64,000 nt of DNA from Chloroflexota bacterium (GTDB lineage Bacteria > Chloroflexota > Anaerolineae > Anaerolineales > Villigracilaceae): assembly GCA_019873655.1 (NCBI GenBank), contig JAIOAU010000004.1, forward strand, positions 124,001 through 188,000, read 5' to 3'. Positions 42,456 to 50,057 of this stretch are shown one piece after another. Every line of letters starts with the position of its first letter. Positions within the stretch are counted from its first letter, which is position 1. The translations under genes and the position numbers were made by a program. Under the pieces are notes generated by a model, which was given only the letters and a program-made list of their open reading frames with translations, made no database searches and was not told the origin of the DNA.

Positions 42456-43274
42456 TCAATGCTCCTGCTGACGAGAATCGACGTCGAAGGCGGTTCGGTG
42501 AATCACGCTGGCGTTGATTTTCGCGAGTTCCGGCTCGCGCTCGAACAGGGCCAGCACCTCCTGCCAGGAGAAATCGTCGCGGCCGCCGAAGCGGGCATAG
42601 ACGGCGCGCATCAAGGCCAGGTCTTCGGGAGTGTCCACCGTCCAGCGCAGCGCGCCGTAATCGGGGTCGTGGTTGAGTTGGGCGATGCGGAAGCCGCGCT
42701 GCGAGACGCCGCGGGCGACGGGGGCCTGGTCGAGGACGACGCCCTCGTAGAGGTAGGGCAGGACGTGTTCGCGCTGGTAGGGCTGGTCGGCCTCCTTCCA
42801 GGCGCGTTCGAGGGCGGCGAAGGTGCAAACTTCCACGTCCAGACCGATGGGGTAGGTGCGCTTCCAGGGCGGGGGCAGGCGGGTGGCGGTGAAGTCCAGG
42901 GCGTTCTGCGGCCAGCCTTCCGTCAGCAGGGCGACGGCGGCGTCGATGAGGGCCGGGTCGATGACCGGGCAGTCGGCGGTGATGCGGACGATGACCTCGG
43001 CCTGCCGCCAGCGGGCAGCCTGGTAGAAACGGTCGAGGACATCGTGGAGGCTGCCGCGGTAGAACGGGACGCCCGCCGCCTGGCAGTCGTCGGCGATGGC
43101 GGCGTCTTCAGCCTCGGTGGTGGTGGCCACGATGACCTCGTCCAGCAGGCGGGCGCGGCCGGTGCGGGCGACCACGCGCCGGAGCATGGGCTGTCCGCCC
43201 AGGTCGAGCAGCGGTTTGCCGGGCAGGCGCGAGGCGCCCATGCGGGCCTGGATGATGGCAATGGTTCTAGGCAT
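42456..43274 (-). CDS. SpsF-like cytidylyltransferase
   Basis: A 272-residue nucleotidyltransferase: IAIIQARMGASRLPGKPLLD is the NTP site, VIVATTTEAEDAAIA the second strand, VRITADCPVIDPALID the metal site, and DVEVCTFAALERAW the sugar-binding stretch. This is the SpsF group of Bacillus spore-coat loci, related to PseF, and is expected to make a CMP-linked nonulosonic acid. In Bacillus, spsF is next to spsE, a NeuB homolog; here the SAF-containing NeuB lies 1.6 kb upstream in the same direction. It overlaps the GT4 gene by 8 bases. Confidence 0.88.
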   Translation of the reverse strand: MPRTIAIIQARMGASRLPGKPLLDLGGQPMLRRVVARTGRARLLDEVIVATTTEAEDAAIADDCQAAGVPFYRGSLHDVLDRFYQAARWRQAEVIVRITADCPVIDPALIDAAVALLTEGWPQNALDFTATRLPPPWKRTYPIGLDVEVCTFAALERAWKEADQPYQREHVLPYLYEGVVLDQAPVARGVSQRGFRIAQLNHDPDYGALRWTVDTPEDLALMRAVYARFGGRDDFSWQEVLALFEREPELAKINASVIHRTAFDVDSRQQEH

Positions 43275-44364
43275 ATGGTTTTACCATTCGAGCATACACG
43301 TCCAGCAAGGTCTGGAAGCCCACTTTCCAGTCGGCGCGGGCCTCGACGGTGCGCCGGGCGGCCTGGCCGAGGCGGCGCAGGGCGCGGCGGTCGTCGGCAG
43401 CCTGCAGGATTTTGGCCGCCAGGGCGTCGGCGTCGCCGTCGGGGAAGAGCCAGCCGTTGACGCCGTCCTCGATCCACTCGCGGTTGGTGGGAATATCGGA
43501 GACCAGGCAGGGCAGGCCGCAGGCCATCGCCTCGAGCAGGGAAACGGAGGAACCGTCCACGTGGGAAGGCGAGAGGTAGAGATCGGCCATGTGGTAGAAG
43601 CGCGGCAGGCGGGTCTGCGAGATTTGACCGGCGAAGGTGACGCGTTCGCTGACCCCGCCCTGCTCCAGAATCTGGCGAATCTGCCTGCTCTGGCTGCCGT
43701 CGCTGAGCAGGAGCAGACGCAGGTCGGGGCGCTGACGGGCGGCCTGGACGAAGGCGCGGGCGAGCAGGTCGACGCCGTAGCGCGGCTCCCAGGCGCGGTT
43801 GCAGAAGAGCGTGAAGCCGGCCGAGGCGCGGCGAGGGACGGGAGAGGGAGCGAAATGCTGCAAGTCCACGCCCCAGGGGAAGACGACGGTGCGGGCCGGG
43901 TCCATGCCGAGGGCGACGGCGCGCTGGCGGGTCGCCTGGCTGTCGCTGATGAAGTAAGAGGCCCGCCGCAGGACGAAGCGCGTCGCCCAGCGCCACCAGG
44001 CGTTGCGGTCGCAGTCTTCCATCAGGTCGAAGCCCCAGGACATGATGAGGCGCGGGCGGAAGCCCGTCAGCGTGGCAATCAGGCCGCAGGTCTGAATCGG
44101 GCCGGCGTGGATGAGGTCGGGTTTGATCTGGCGAATCAAGCGTTGAAGGTCGAGGGTCAGGCGCGGCAGGTCGCGCCAGGCGAAGGGGCGCTTGCCGCCC
44201 GCCCAGCGAATCTGTCGGACGGCCGCCGGCAGAGGCCGGTCTTCGGTCTGGCGCGGGCCGCGCTGCAGGCGCAGGTAGAAGACCTGATGCTCCGTCTCCG
44301 CAAGGGCGGAAAGGAAGCGGTGGTCGTGAGGGGTGTAGTCGAGGCTGAAGTAGATGATTCTCAT
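43267..44364 (-). CDS. Family 4 glycosyltransferase
   Basis: A 365-residue GT-B enzyme. The start IIYFSLDYTPHDHRFLSAL is typical of GT4 proteins acting on cell-surface glycans. VVFPWGVDLQHFAPS begins the donor domain, and HVDGSSVSLLEAMACGLPCL carries the Glu residues for donor binding. It lies just after the S23-type element, with the low-complexity repeat starting 8 bases beyond the ATG. The downstream SpsF-like enzyme could supply a CMP-sugar, but GT4 enzymes normally use NDP-sugars, so the link is unsure. Confidence 0.9.
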   Translation of the reverse strand: MRIIYFSLDYTPHDHRFLSALAETEHQVFYLRLQRGPRQTEDRPLPAAVRQIRWAGGKRPFAWRDLPRLTLDLQRLIRQIKPDLIHAGPIQTCGLIATLTGFRPRLIMSWGFDLMEDCDRNAWWRWATRFVLRRASYFISDSQATRQRAVALGMDPARTVVFPWGVDLQHFAPSPVPRRASAGFTLFCNRAWEPRYGVDLLARAFVQAARQRPDLRLLLLSDGSQSRQIRQILEQGGVSERVTFAGQISQTRLPRFYHMADLYLSPSHVDGSSVSLLEAMACGLPCLVSDIPTNREWIEDGVNGWLFPDGDADALAAKILQAADDRRALRRLGQAARRTVEARADWKVGFQTLLDVYARMVKPYA

Positions 44365-44372
44365 GGTTAAGT

Positions 44373-44413
44373 GTGCGGGGTGCGGGGTGCGAGGTGCGAG
44401 GTGCGAGGTGCGG
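44373..44413. repeat. Low-complexity GTGCGAG repeat, left flank of the S23 gene
   Basis: About five 8-base units of the type GTGCGAG or GTGCGGG lie between the GT4 start and the S23 stop codon. The right flank (44789-44885) carries the complementary word CTCGCAC/TTCGCAC, so the two flanks are in inverted orientation. Confidence 0.88.
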
Positions 44414-44418
44414 GGGGG

Positions 44419-44784
44419 TCAGCGCCTTGACGCAAGCGATTTTTTGAACGCGCCGATGAGCGCTTTGGTTTTGCCGGCCTGTCCATAGACGGTTTCAAAC
44501 GTTTCGGCAGAGATGCAACCCGTGTCAAGCGCCGCATACAAAAGGGATTGAACTTCGACCGCCGAGCGACGAGCGATGCCGAGGAAACGGGCGAATTCGG
44601 CGTGGGAGTCGCAATCGAACCCTTCGGCGATATTGGCCATGACCGACACGGCCGCCCGCTGCAACTGGTCGCGCAATCCGAAGTCGCGGGAAAGCGGCCC
44701 GTCTTTCGTCAGGGCATATACCTGTTGGACCAGTTCACGCGCCGCCTGCCAGGCCTGCATATCTTCAAACTTACGAACGCCCAT
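44419..44784 (-). CDS. Four-helix-bundle protein of the S23/IVP family
   Basis: A 121-residue all-helical protein. FEDMQAWQAARELVQQVY, LSRDFGLRDQLQRAAVSVMA, NIAEGFDCDSHAEFARFLGI and VQSLLYAALDTG match the S23 ribosomal-intervening-sequence protein family. Relatives are encoded in 23S rRNA insertions and, as Avd, beside diversity-generating reverse transcriptases. No rRNA or reverse transcriptase is present here. The gene has no link to sugar chemistry and sits between low-complexity repeats in inverted orientation, like the cargo of a small mobile unit. Nucleic-acid binding is the family expectation. Confidence 0.92.
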   Translation of the reverse strand: MGVRKFEDMQAWQAARELVQQVYALTKDGPLSRDFGLRDQLQRAAVSVMANIAEGFDCDSHAEFARFLGIARRSAVEVQSLLYAALDTGCISAETFETVYGQAGKTKALIGAFKKSLASRR

Positions 44785-44788
44785 CCCT

Positions 44789-44885
44789 CACCTCGCACTT
44801 CGCACTCGGCACTTCGCACTTCGCACTTGGACACTTCGCACTTTGCACTTGACACTTCGCACTTCGCACTTGACACTTCGCACTC
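44789..44885. repeat. Low-complexity CACTTCGCAC repeat, right flank of the S23 gene
   Basis: About eleven copies of words such as CTTCGCAC, ACTTGACA and ACTTGGACA form an irregular 7-10 base array from the S23 start to the neuB stop codon. Compared with the left flank it is inverted. Confidence 0.88.
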
Positions 44886-45953
44886 CTACGCGCCCAAATC
44901 CGTCCAGCGCAATTCCTTGCCCTTGGGCAAATCGGTCAGCGCCCGGGTGCCGATGACGTTGGGGATTTCGTGCGGTTTGATGGCTCCCGGCGTGGCCGGA
45001 CGCAGGACGTCGATCATCTCGCGGGTGAAGACCTCGCCAGCGCGGATATCGCGCGCCGCCCGCAGACAGCGCCGCTGGACGACCTGGGTATCTTGCTCGT
45101 TGGCAGTGATGAATTTATCGCCCGAACCGAGAGCGCGCTCCAGCAGACGGGTCTCTTCGACCATCTTGGCCCAGGTTTCGGGGTTCATGGCGAATTTGTG
45201 GTCCGGGCCTTCGCGGTTGTTGTCGTCGGTGAAGTGGCGCTCGATGACGCGCGCCCCAAGCGCCACCGCGCCCAGAATCGGCGCCAGGGCGTGGGTGTGG
45301 TCGGAGAGGCCCAGAATCACATCCGGGAACATGGAGGCGTAGGTCTTCAGGACGTTCAGATGGATGTGATCGTAGTTTTCGGGGCTGGCGGTGTAGTTGG
45401 TGTTGCACTGCATCAAGACCAGTTGCTTGTTGAGTTTCAAAATGGCGTGGACGGCGCGCTGCACCTCGCCGATGGTCGCCGCGCCGGTGGCGATGATGAC
45501 CGGCTTGCCCTTCGAGGCCATGTGTTCGAGGGCTTCGATCCAGTCGATTTCGCCGGAGCCGATCTTGAAGGCCGGGACGTAGGGATCAACATGTTCGATG
45601 GAATCGTGATCGTAGGGCGAGGTGAAGAAATCGATGCCGACTTTGTCGCACTCCTCCTTCAGAATCGGCGTCCACGACCAGGAGACCGAGGCCTCGGCAT
45701 AGACCTGCACGACCGACTTCTTCCAGGCGGCCTGGTGCGAGACCTGGGCGTTCATGTGCGAGAAGCCGTAGTCCGAGACAATCTTGGGGGCCTGGAAATG
45801 CTGGAATTTGGCGGCGTCGGCGCCGGCCTCCTTTGCCAGGCGGATGAGCATCTTGGCCCGTTCCAGGTCGCCGTCATGGTTGGCGGCGATGTCGGCGATG
45901 AAGTAGGTGGGGCGGTTGGGGCCGATCCAGTGATTGCCGATTTTGATTTCCAT
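44886..45953 (-). CDS. neuB: NeuB-family nonulosonate synthase with SAF domain
   Basis: A 355-residue synthase with the complete family layout. The TIM-barrel part includes YFIADIAANHDGDLERAKML, AAKFQHFQAPKI, PAFKIGSGEIDW, VIIATGAATIGEV, MQCNTNYTAS and IERHFTDDNNREGPDHKFAM. The C-terminal SAF domain is at about 293-355 (CLRAARDIRAGEVF to GKELRWTDLGA). The product is a nonulosonic acid from PEP and a six-carbon sugar. AGGAGG stands 5 bases before the ATG. It differs clearly from the SAF-less NeuB at 27090, so the cell may make two different nonulosonates. The SpsF-like gene downstream is the likely activating partner. Confidence 0.93.
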   Translation of the reverse strand: MEIKIGNHWIGPNRPTYFIADIAANHDGDLERAKMLIRLAKEAGADAAKFQHFQAPKIVSDYGFSHMNAQVSHQAAWKKSVVQVYAEASVSWSWTPILKEECDKVGIDFFTSPYDHDSIEHVDPYVPAFKIGSGEIDWIEALEHMASKGKPVIIATGAATIGEVQRAVHAILKLNKQLVLMQCNTNYTASPENYDHIHLNVLKTYASMFPDVILGLSDHTHALAPILGAVALGARVIERHFTDDNNREGPDHKFAMNPETWAKMVEETRLLERALGSGDKFITANEQDTQVVQRRCLRAARDIRAGEVFTREMIDVLRPATPGAIKPHEIPNVIGTRALTDLPKGKELRWTDLGA

Positions 45954-45978
45954 AGGTTCCTCCTGAAGCAGAGCGGTT

Positions 45979-46238
45979 GAAAGCATCGAATGACACGAAT
46001 GAGAAGAGGTTTTAGCATCGAATAACACGAATGGAACGAATGAGAAGATTTAGCATCGAATGGCACGAATGGAACGAATGAGAAGAGGTTTTAGCATCGA
46101 ATGACGCGAATGGAACGAATTAGAAATGTTTTAGCATCGAATGGCACGAATGGAACGAATGAGAAGAGGTTTTAGCATCGAATGACGCGAATGGAACGAA
46201 TTAGAAATGTTTTAGCATCGAATGGCACGAATGGAACG
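45979..46238. repeat. Seven-unit 40-bp tandem repeat with 81-bp higher order
   Basis: GCATCGAAT occurs at 45983, 46015, 46053, 46094, 46134, 46175 and 46215, spaced 32, 38, 41, 40, 41 and 40. The units alternate in type (ending AGAAGAGG or AGAAATG), so 46094-46174 and 46175-46255 nearly repeat as an 81-base dimer. Sub-words are CACGAATGGAACGAATG. It fills the spacer between the RmlD-like stop codon and the neuB leader. It is AT-rich relative to the genes. Two further units lie at 28001-28072. Confidence 0.93.
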
Positions 46239-46243
46239 AATTT

Positions 46244-47188
46244 TTATGCCTGCTGTTGATAACTCCTGATTTTCTGTGGAAAACCCTGCTGATATTGTGC
46301 ATAAAAGCGCTCCAGACCGGTGGAAAACGAGGGGAGAGGCCGGCCCAGGGCGGTGGATAATTTGTGAGCATCCAGGCCGAGATTGTGAGCGCGGCGAGCG
46401 GTCAAACCGGACCCTTCGACCGAGGCCGGGGCGATCAGGCCCTCGTCCAGGCCGAAGCGGCGGGCAATGGCGCAGCCGAAGTCGTACTTCGAGCAGACGT
46501 CCGCGCCGACGGTGTGGTACAGGCCGCGCAGGTCGGCGGCAAGCATGGCCAGCAACAGGTCGGCCAGGTCGCCGACGAAGGTGGGGTTGAAGGTCACGTC
46601 GGTGAAGCCGCGCACCGGCGCGCCGGCCAGCAGGTTGTTGAGGAAGAACTCGGCCAGGCTGCGCCGTCCGCTGGGACTGAAGCCGTAGAAGTTGACGCGC
46701 GCCACGATGGCCTCCGGGTTGGCCGCCAGGACAGCCTCCTCGCCCTCCAGTTTGGTGCGGGCGTACAGGCTGAGCGGGGCGGGGGCGTCCTCCTCGGTGT
46801 AGCGGCCGGCCTTCGTCCCATCGAAGACGGCGTCGGTGGAGATGTGAATCATCTTGACGCCGCGCTCGCGGCAGGCGGCGGCCAGTTCGCCGGGCAAATG
46901 GGCGTTCAGGCGGCGCGCCAGGAGGGGATTGGCCTCGCAGGCTTCCAGGTCGGCCAGGGCGGCGCAGTGAATCAGCCAGTCGGGGCGAGCCGCCTCGAGC
47001 AGACGCTCCGCCGCGCCCGGTTCGAGCAGGTCGAGGCAAATCTGCTCGAACGGCGCGCCAGACAGCGTGCAGCGGTCAGCGCCGACGACGAGATGTTCCT
47101 CGCCAGCCGCCAGCGCCAGGTTCAGGCCCAGCAGGCCGCTCGCGCCGGTGACGAGAAGCCGCTTCCTGCCGTCAACTCCCGTTGGCAT
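46244..47188 (-). CDS. RmlD-like NDP-sugar 4-keto reductase
   Basis: A 314-residue extended SDR of the RmlD substrate-binding family. LLVTGASGLLGLNLALAA is the cofactor site, IHISTDAVFDGTKAG carries the catalytic Ser/Thr, and YARTKLEGEEAVLA the Tyr/Lys pair. It would reduce the 4-keto group of a 6-deoxy sugar nucleotide. The adjoining PseB-like dehydratase (17-base overlap) makes just such a UDP-4-keto-6-deoxy-HexNAc. The pair therefore may yield a UDP-linked N-acetyl-6-deoxyhexosamine, as WbvB/WbvR-type pairs do. The start at 47188 is the first ATG with a natural N-terminus. Confidence 0.87.
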   Translation of the reverse strand: MPTGVDGRKRLLVTGASGLLGLNLALAAGEEHLVVGADRCTLSGAPFEQICLDLLEPGAAERLLEAARPDWLIHCAALADLEACEANPLLARRLNAHLPGELAAACRERGVKMIHISTDAVFDGTKAGRYTEEDAPAPLSLYARTKLEGEEAVLAANPEAIVARVNFYGFSPSGRRSLAEFFLNNLLAGAPVRGFTDVTFNPTFVGDLADLLLAMLAADLRGLYHTVGADVCSKYDFGCAIARRFGLDEGLIAPASVEGSGLTARRAHNLGLDAHKLSTALGRPLPSFSTGLERFYAQYQQGFPQKIRSYQQQA

Positions 47189-48173
47189 ACGCCTCCTCGA
47201 AGGGCGCGATGAACTTCTTGATTCCCTCCACATCCAGCCATTCGGTGTTGTTGTCGGAGGCGTAGCGGAAGCCCTCCGGCAAGGCCTTGCCGCGCGAGCG
47301 CCAGTCGAAGACGAACCACATCGCCTCGGGCGGCAGGACGACGTACATGTCTTCCAGTTCGACCGTGCTGCGGGCCTCGTCATCGGAGATGAGCACCTCG
47401 TGCAGTTTTTCGCCGGGGCGGATGCCGATGTTCTCGATGCGCGCCCGCGGGGCGATCGCCCGCGCCAGGTCGATGACCTTCATGCTGGGAATCTTGGGGA
47501 CGAACACCTCGCCGCCCTGCATGATCTCAATGCAGCGGATGACGAACTGGACGCCCTGTTCGAGCGAGAGCCAGAAGCGGGTCATGCGCTCGTCGGTGAT
47601 GGTCACCCGCCCCGACTTGCGCTGGGCGAGGAAGACCGGCACAACCGAACCGCGCGAGCCGACCACGTTGCCGTAGCGGACGCACGAGAAGCGCGTCTGG
47701 CTGCCGGCCGCGTAGGCGTTCGACTGGACGACCAGTTTCTCGGCGGCCAGTTTGGTCGCCCCGTAGAGGTTGACTGGGTTGACGGCCTTGTCGGTGCTGA
47801 GGGCCATCACCTTGCGGACGCCGGCGTCCAGGGCGGCCTCGATGACGTTACTGGTGCCCATGATGTTGGTCTTGATGGCCTCCATCGGGTTGTACTCGCA
47901 GGCCGGGACCTGTTTGAGGGCCGCGGCGTGGACGACGATGTCCACCCCTTGCATGGCCCGCCGCAGGCGGTCGGCGTCGCGCACGTCGCCGATGAAATAG
48001 CGCAGCGAGGGGTGGTCGAATCCGCCGACGCGCATCTCGTGCTGTTTGAGTTCATCGCGGCTGAAGATGATCAGGCGGCGCGGATGATATTCCTTCAGCA
48101 TGACCTCGACGAACTTCTTGCCGAAGGAACCGGTGCCGCCGGTGACGAGGATACTTTGTTCTTTCCAGTCCAT
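47172..48173 (-). CDS. pseB: PseB-like UDP-N-acetylglucosamine 4,6-dehydratase
   Basis: A 333-residue soluble dehydratase of the PseB/CapD family, without the membrane domain of FlaA1-type enzymes such as PglF. The cofactor site is LVTGGTGSFGKKFVEVML, and FSRDELKQHEM is diagnostic. Catalytic residues are Asp128/Lys129 (STDKAVNP) and Tyr137 (YGATKLAAEK). It forms UDP-4-keto-6-deoxy-HexNAc, the first step to pseudaminic acid or to L-QuiNAc/L-FucNAc. No PseC, PseH or PseG follows, so the reductase next door is the more likely next step. It begins 21 bases from the MITE-like element. Confidence 0.9.
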   Translation of the reverse strand: MDWKEQSILVTGGTGSFGKKFVEVMLKEYHPRRLIIFSRDELKQHEMRVGGFDHPSLRYFIGDVRDADRLRRAMQGVDIVVHAAALKQVPACEYNPMEAIKTNIMGTSNVIEAALDAGVRKVMALSTDKAVNPVNLYGATKLAAEKLVVQSNAYAAGSQTRFSCVRYGNVVGSRGSVVPVFLAQRKSGRVTITDERMTRFWLSLEQGVQFVIRCIEIMQGGEVFVPKIPSMKVIDLARAIAPRARIENIGIRPGEKLHEVLISDDEARSTVELEDMYVVLPPEAMWFVFDWRSRGKALPEGFRYASDNNTEWLDVEGIKKFIAPFEEAYANGS

Positions 48174-48194
48174 GCTACCTCTCTGCTTTAATGA

Positions 48195-48446
48195 CAGGAT
48201 TTACGCAGACCCAACCGCCAAGACTCGGAGAACGCCAAAGTCCGGAGCGAGACGCCAAGCACTCTTGGCGAACTCTCGAAAACGTTGGCGTCTTGGCAAC
48301 CCAGCGGTGAGTCGACCAAACCGCCAAAACTCGGAGAACGCCAAAGTCCGGAGCGAGACGCCAAGCACTCTTGGCGAACTCTCGAAAACGTTGGCGCCTT
48401 GGCGTCTTGGCGGTGATGAAATGAACGTCATTTTGCATAAGTCCTG
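48195..48446. mobile_element. MITE-like element with terminal inverted repeats
   Basis: CAGGATTTACGCA (48195-48207) and TGCATAAGTCCTG (48434-48446) are 13-base inverted ends with two mismatches. TTAATGA (48188-48194) and TTAGTGA (48447-48453) flank them as an imperfect 7-base direct repeat, like a target duplication. Inside are two copies of a unit of about 100 bases starting at 48213 and 48319 (106 bases apart). Each contains the palindrome CGCCAAG-CACT-CTTGGCG. There is no coding frame, so any transposase acts from elsewhere. A partial copy of the interior is at 14733-14805. Confidence 0.78.
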
Positions 48447-50057
48447 TTAGTGAAAAGTCCAATCGATTGGCTCGCCCGCCAGGTAATCGAAGACGCGGCC
48501 GAAGCGCGCTTCCCCTTCCGGGCCGAGGACGCGCTTCAGCGGCCAGGCCTCCAGGTCTTTCGGGAAGGTGGTCAATTTCCAGGGGAACGGCAGCGGATAG
48601 ACGAAGAAGAAGAGATAGGCGTAGCGCCAGGCCAGTTCGACCTGTTCGGGCGTCAGGCGCGGGGCGGCGCGGCCGGAGATGTGCTGGTCGAGCAGGGCGA
48701 AGTACTCGTCCCACGTCTGCGGGTCGAGGGTGAAGCCGCGGCCGCGGTAATGGGTCTGCCCGGCGACGATGACCGGGATGCCGTTCATCGCCATCTCCAG
48801 GCCGGTGGTGGTGGTGTAGGCCAGCCCCAGGCGGGTCAATTCCATCAAATCGTAGGTGTTGACCTTTTCCATCGGCCCGACCAGGTGGATGTGTTCGGGG
48901 AAACGCTCGAGCGCCGCCTGGGCCACCTCGGCCATCGAGGGGCCGGTGTTGAAGCGCTCGCCGGGGTGGATGCGCACCACCAACTGGACCTCGGGCCGGT
49001 CGGCCAGGAAGCGGATGGTGCGGGTGATCCATTCGGCCATCGACTCGGCGAAGAGGTTGCGCCCCAGCGTCAGGCTGTCGCCCAGGACGTTGGTGGCCAT
49101 CAGGATGACCGGGCGGTCGTCCAGGCCGAGCAGACGGCGGACGCGCTCGCCGCCGGCGGTGGGCACGTCCTGCCAGAGGCGGTCGGAGTTGCCGAAGGTG
49201 CGGGCGCCCATGCGGGCGGCTTCCAGGTCGCGGATCTGCTGCCATTGTTCCGGGGTGAGCGGCTGGGCGCCGCGCGCCTGCCAGAGCGAATCGGTGTTCT
49301 GGCGCATGACGTCGTCGTTCTGGGCGATCCAGATTTCGCCCTGGTTTTCGCTGAATTCGTACGTGTTGACCGGAATGCCCAGCCAGCGCGCCGCCCGGTA
49401 CACCATGCTGTATTCCTGAATCGAGCCATTGGGGACGATGAGCAGGTCGGGGCGGTCGGCCTCCAGCCAGGCCAGGGCCAGGCGCGCCGCCAGCCGGTTG
49501 CGTTCGTAGCGCAACTGATAGAGGTCCGAATGCGGATCGGTTTCCTCGGTCTGCAGGGTGTATTGCGTGTCGTAGAGCGCCACCTGCCGGGCGGCCTCCT
49601 CCAATTCCGGCGGCAAGTCCCGGCCCTTGAGATGCCGCAGCGAGACGGGTCGCAGCCAGGGGCGCAGGCGGTTGAGCCGGTCGCGCGTGTACAGGTCGTG
49701 GATGCGCAGTTCGAAGGGCGTGCTGGGAGAGTAGAATTTCTTGTAGGGCAAGTAACCCAGGCTGAGGCGATGACCGCGGGCGGCCAGCGCCAGGCCCAGC
49801 ACGGCGGAGAAATCGATCCAGTAATGCCAGGAACTGAACAGGTGAATCTTGCGTCCGCCGGAGGCGGGGACGGGATGGGACGCCAGCGCCGCCAGCATCT
49901 CGGCGGTGTGGGCCTCCAGCATGTAAAAATAATAGTAGCCGCGATAGCGCCGGCGGCAATTCCACCAGTACAGTTCGGTCGCCAGCGGCAGGTTGACCAG
50001 CAAGCGCTGGCCGCGCGGCCCGATCAGGTCGGGGTTGTTGAGACGCGAATCGCTCAT
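48447..50057 (-). CDS. Capsule-polysaccharide-synthesis-like GT-B protein
   Basis: A 536-residue soluble protein of the surface-carbohydrate/Capsule_synth type. The middle has LIVPNGSIQEYSMVYRAARW and GIPVNTYEFSENQGEIW; the C-terminal domain has VVRIHPGERFNTGPSM, VNTYDLMELTRLGLAYT and TTTGLEMAMNGIPVIVAGQT followed by HYRGRGFTLDP. The GLEMAM stretch is the donor site seen in KpsS-like proteins. It may add a linker or terminal sugar to the ABC-exported polymer. The ATG at 50057 overlaps the wzt stop. The stop codon lies directly at the end of the MITE-like element. Confidence 0.75.
   Translation of the reverse strand: MSDSRLNNPDLIGPRGQRLLVNLPLATELYWWNCRRRYRGYYYFYMLEAHTAEMLAALASHPVPASGGRKIHLFSSWHYWIDFSAVLGLALAARGHRLSLGYLPYKKFYSPSTPFELRIHDLYTRDRLNRLRPWLRPVSLRHLKGRDLPPELEEAARQVALYDTQYTLQTEETDPHSDLYQLRYERNRLAARLALAWLEADRPDLLIVPNGSIQEYSMVYRAARWLGIPVNTYEFSENQGEIWIAQNDDVMRQNTDSLWQARGAQPLTPEQWQQIRDLEAARMGARTFGNSDRLWQDVPTAGGERVRRLLGLDDRPVILMATNVLGDSLTLGRNLFAESMAEWITRTIRFLADRPEVQLVVRIHPGERFNTGPSMAEVAQAALERFPEHIHLVGPMEKVNTYDLMELTRLGLAYTTTTGLEMAMNGIPVIVAGQTHYRGRGFTLDPQTWDEYFALLDQHISGRAAPRLTPEQVELAWRYAYLFFFVYPLPFPWKLTTFPKDLEAWPLKRVLGPEGEARFGRVFDYLAGEPIDWTFH

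Noticed and set aside
44419-44784. 23S rRNA intervening sequence
   Set aside because: No rRNA sequence flanks the S23-type gene on either side.
45979-46238. Possible CRISPR array
   Set aside because: Units are imperfect, contiguous and of varying length; there are no unique spacers and no cas genes.
42456-48173. Complete pseudaminic acid pathway (PseB, PseI, PseF present in outline)
   Set aside because: PseC aminotransferase, PseH and PseG are missing, and the PseB-like gene is followed by an RmlD-like reductase, so the pathway cannot be claimed.
48195-48446. Simple double terminator between operons
   Set aside because: The palindromes are not followed by T runs, and the inverted ends with flanking direct repeats fit an inserted element better.
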